Shown: positions 62,607 through 64,000 of the stretch, in pieces
Numbering within the stretch: the stretch's first letter is position 1
Layout of the letters: every line of letters begins with the position of its first letter
From: Algoriphagus resistens
GTDB taxonomy: Bacteria > Bacteroidota > Bacteroidia > Cytophagales > Cyclobacteriaceae
NCBI RefSeq assembly: GCF_001442615.1
Contig: NZ_LMXN01000001.1
Span: 372,001 to 436,000 of the forward strand
Reading direction: 5' to 3'
Length of the DNA stretch: 64,000 nt
Made by a program: the position numbers and the translations under genes
The notes under the pieces: model-generated
Seen by the model: only the letters and a program-made list of their open reading frames with translations
Databases searched by the model: none
What the model was told of the DNA's origin: nothing

Positions 62607-63890
62607 ATGATTGAGGAATTCAGCTTTGGTAACTTTTGGTCCTTCAAGGATGTGCAGACCTTGAATATGACCGCAGCTAAGATCAAATCCAAAAACAGCC
62701 GTCTTGATACCGTGAACCTTATTCCTGTAGAGGAAGATTTGAACTTGCTGAAGTCTAAAGCTATCTATGGCGCAAATGCAAGTGGGAAAAGCAATGTCAT
62801 CAAGGCTCTGGTAACTTTTATCAGGATTATCAAGGAGTCAGTAAAGGATGAGAAGGTTTTGGAAATGATTGATACTTTTCAACTTTCAACTGAAACTTCA
62901 GATAAACCCACTTTTTTTCAGATGACTTTTAGATTGGATAACCTTCGTTATCGATACGGCTTCGAGTCTGATCATAAATCCATTAAAAGTGAATGGCTTT
63001 TTTCTACTCCAAATTTGAGAGAGCAGCCTCTTTTTATTAGAGAAGAAGATCAGATTATTGAAATAAATCTGAAACATTTTGCTGAGGGTCAAAAGGCCAT
63101 AGATCTTTCAGGCGGGGAAGGGCAGATTTTTAGAAGTAATTCCTTATTTCTTTCATCCTTAGCATCCTTTGGATTTGGAAAAGTTTCCAAGCGTATTATT
63201 GAAGTTGTTTCAACCATTTCAGTAATCAGTGGGCTTGGGCATCATGGCATGTATGGTTATGCTGGTGAATCACTGAAAGATTCTTTAAAAAAGAAATTTA
63301 TTTTGGAATTTTTGAAAAAAGCCGATTTGGGTATTGAGGATCTTTTTACTCTTGAATTGAAGGGGGAAGATTTACCAGAAGGAATGGATGAGGAAGCTAA
63401 GGAAGATTTGAAAAAAGGGAAAATGATCATTTCTAGTAGGACCAAATATGACAAAAGCCAAAATGCTGTTGGAAAAAGTGATTTTTCATTCGGATTTCAA
63501 GAATCAGAGGGCACTCAAAAAATGTTTGAGCTTAGCCCTTTTATTTATAATGCAATAAAAGATGGTACTCCATTGGTAATAGATGAATTTGATGCTCGAT
63601 TTCATCCCTTATTGACCAAAAAAATTGTAGAGCTTTTTAATTCGGGAGCCAATGAAGATTCCCAATTAATTTTCACGACACATGATACCAATCTATTGTC
63701 GGCAGATCTGCTGAGAAGAGATCAAATCGATTTCGTTGAAAAGGATAAATTTGGAGCCAGCCATTTATACACCTTGGTTGAGATCAAAGGGGTCAGAAAT
63801 GACGCCTCCTTTCGGAAAGATTACATCCAGGGAAAATATGGGGCTATTCCATTTTTAGGTGACTTTACTAACCTTAATGTCTTGGACTAA
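62607..63890 (+). CDS. RloA/AbiLi-like AAA-family ATPase, 427 aa
   Basis: An SMC/ABC-type ATPase of the kind paired with RloB in abortive-infection systems. Walker A YGANASGKSN (54-63), ABC signature-like ESEGTQKM (299-306), Walker B LVIDEFDARFHP (323-334), and a switch His in FTTHD (H359). A short coiled-coil-like insert lies between. Its stop overlaps the next ATG (TAATG). AbiL of Lactococcus has the same ATPase plus RloB pairing. Function as defense is inferred. Confidence 0.85.
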   Translation: MIEEFSFGNFWSFKDVQTLNMTAAKIKSKNSRLDTVNLIPVEEDLNLLKSKAIYGANASGKSNVIKALVTFIRIIKESVKDEKVLEMIDTFQLSTETSDKPTFFQMTFRLDNLRYRYGFESDHKSIKSEWLFSTPNLREQPLFIREEDQIIEINLKHFAEGQKAIDLSGGEGQIFRSNSLFLSSLASFGFGKVSKRIIEVVSTISVISGLGHHGMYGYAGESLKDSLKKKFILEFLKKADLGIEDLFTLELKGEDLPEGMDEEAKEDLKKGKMIISSRTKYDKSQNAVGKSDFSFGFQESEGTQKMFELSPFIYNAIKDGTPLVIDEFDARFHPLLTKKIVELFNSGANEDSQLIFTTHDTNLLSADLLRRDQIDFVEKDKFGASHLYTLVEIKGVRNDASFRKDYIQGKYGAIPFLGDFTNLNVLD

Positions 63891-64000
63891 TGCCTAAAAA
63901 GACCAAATCTATCAAAGTTACGGATAAGGGTAAGGCTTGGAATAAAAAGTCCAGCCCGACTGGGTACCGGGTTGAGAGGATTCCCATGAACAAAACGATT
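63890..64000 (+). CDS. RloB/AbiLii-like protein, partial (N-terminal 37 aa)
   Basis: ATG at 63890 overlaps the ATPase stop (TAATG) and runs off the window. The start MPKKTKSIKVTDKGKAW is basic, as usual for RloB-domain proteins, which are commonly the second gene after an RloA-like ATPase. Identification rests on context; only 37 residues are visible. Confidence 0.5.
   Translation, partial: MPKKTKSIKVTDKGKAWNKKSSPTGYRVERIPMNKTI

Noticed and set aside
1..64000. CRISPR arrays, insertion sequences or rRNA genes
   Set aside because: No regular repeat-spacer array, no transposase-like frame and no rRNA sequence was recognised in the window.

Overview
The window looks like a chromosome segment of a marine-type member of the Bacteroidota, most like the Cyclobacteriaceae/Algoriphagus group. 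The evidence is two SusC/SusD pairs, SprB-type repeats, SusD-type lipoboxes and hexuronate catabolism; the genus is inference.

Positions 1 to about 30.6 kb are the right-hand part of a tailed-phage prophage. It ends at a tyrosine integrase lying against the 3' end of a tRNA-Arg(UCG) gene, and its left end lies outside the window. In order it carries: an AT-rich cargo strip (1-1562); a possible regulator; tube-like, collagen-repeat and spike-like tail genes (2212-5869); a second cargo strip with an SRAP protein (5866-7456); a head module with S49 protease-scaffold and major capsid (7527-11143); a ParB-methyltransferase fusion, terminase subunits and portal (11239-18394); a lysis cassette with holin-like proteins, GH24 endolysin and a u-spanin-like lipoprotein (18394-20181); and tail genes including a protein with three SprB-like repeats and the tape measure (20184-29158). 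The head genes are permuted relative to the usual terminase-portal-protease-capsid order. Five gene blocks are preceded by a shared TGTCCYCTA-type element, three of them exactly 30-31 nt before the start codon. I think this is an unreported phage promoter or processing signal.

Positions 30.7-45.2 kb are host housekeeping genes: sucC, a LolD-type ATPase, a Bcp peroxiredoxin, an EamA transporter, NAD salvage (pncB, pncA), a thioesterase, a secreted protein, an ADP-ribosylglycohydrolase/small-molecule-kinase pair, an acyl-CoA dehydrogenase, an acyl-CoA ligase and a secreted sulfatase.

Positions 45.4-62.2 kb form a sugar-acid region: UDP-xylose-synthase-like epimerase, acetyltransferase, uxuA, an SDR mannonate oxidoreductase and uxaC on the minus strand, a divergent LacI regulator, then two SusC/SusD pairs. 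A LacI-type operator matching CGNAAWCGWTTNCG sits upstream of uxaC/lacI and upstream of each susC. This ties glycan uptake at the outer membrane to glucuronate catabolism in the cytoplasm as one predicted regulon. At the right edge an RloA/AbiLi-like ATPase is translationally coupled to the start of an RloB-like gene, a probable abortive-infection pair.
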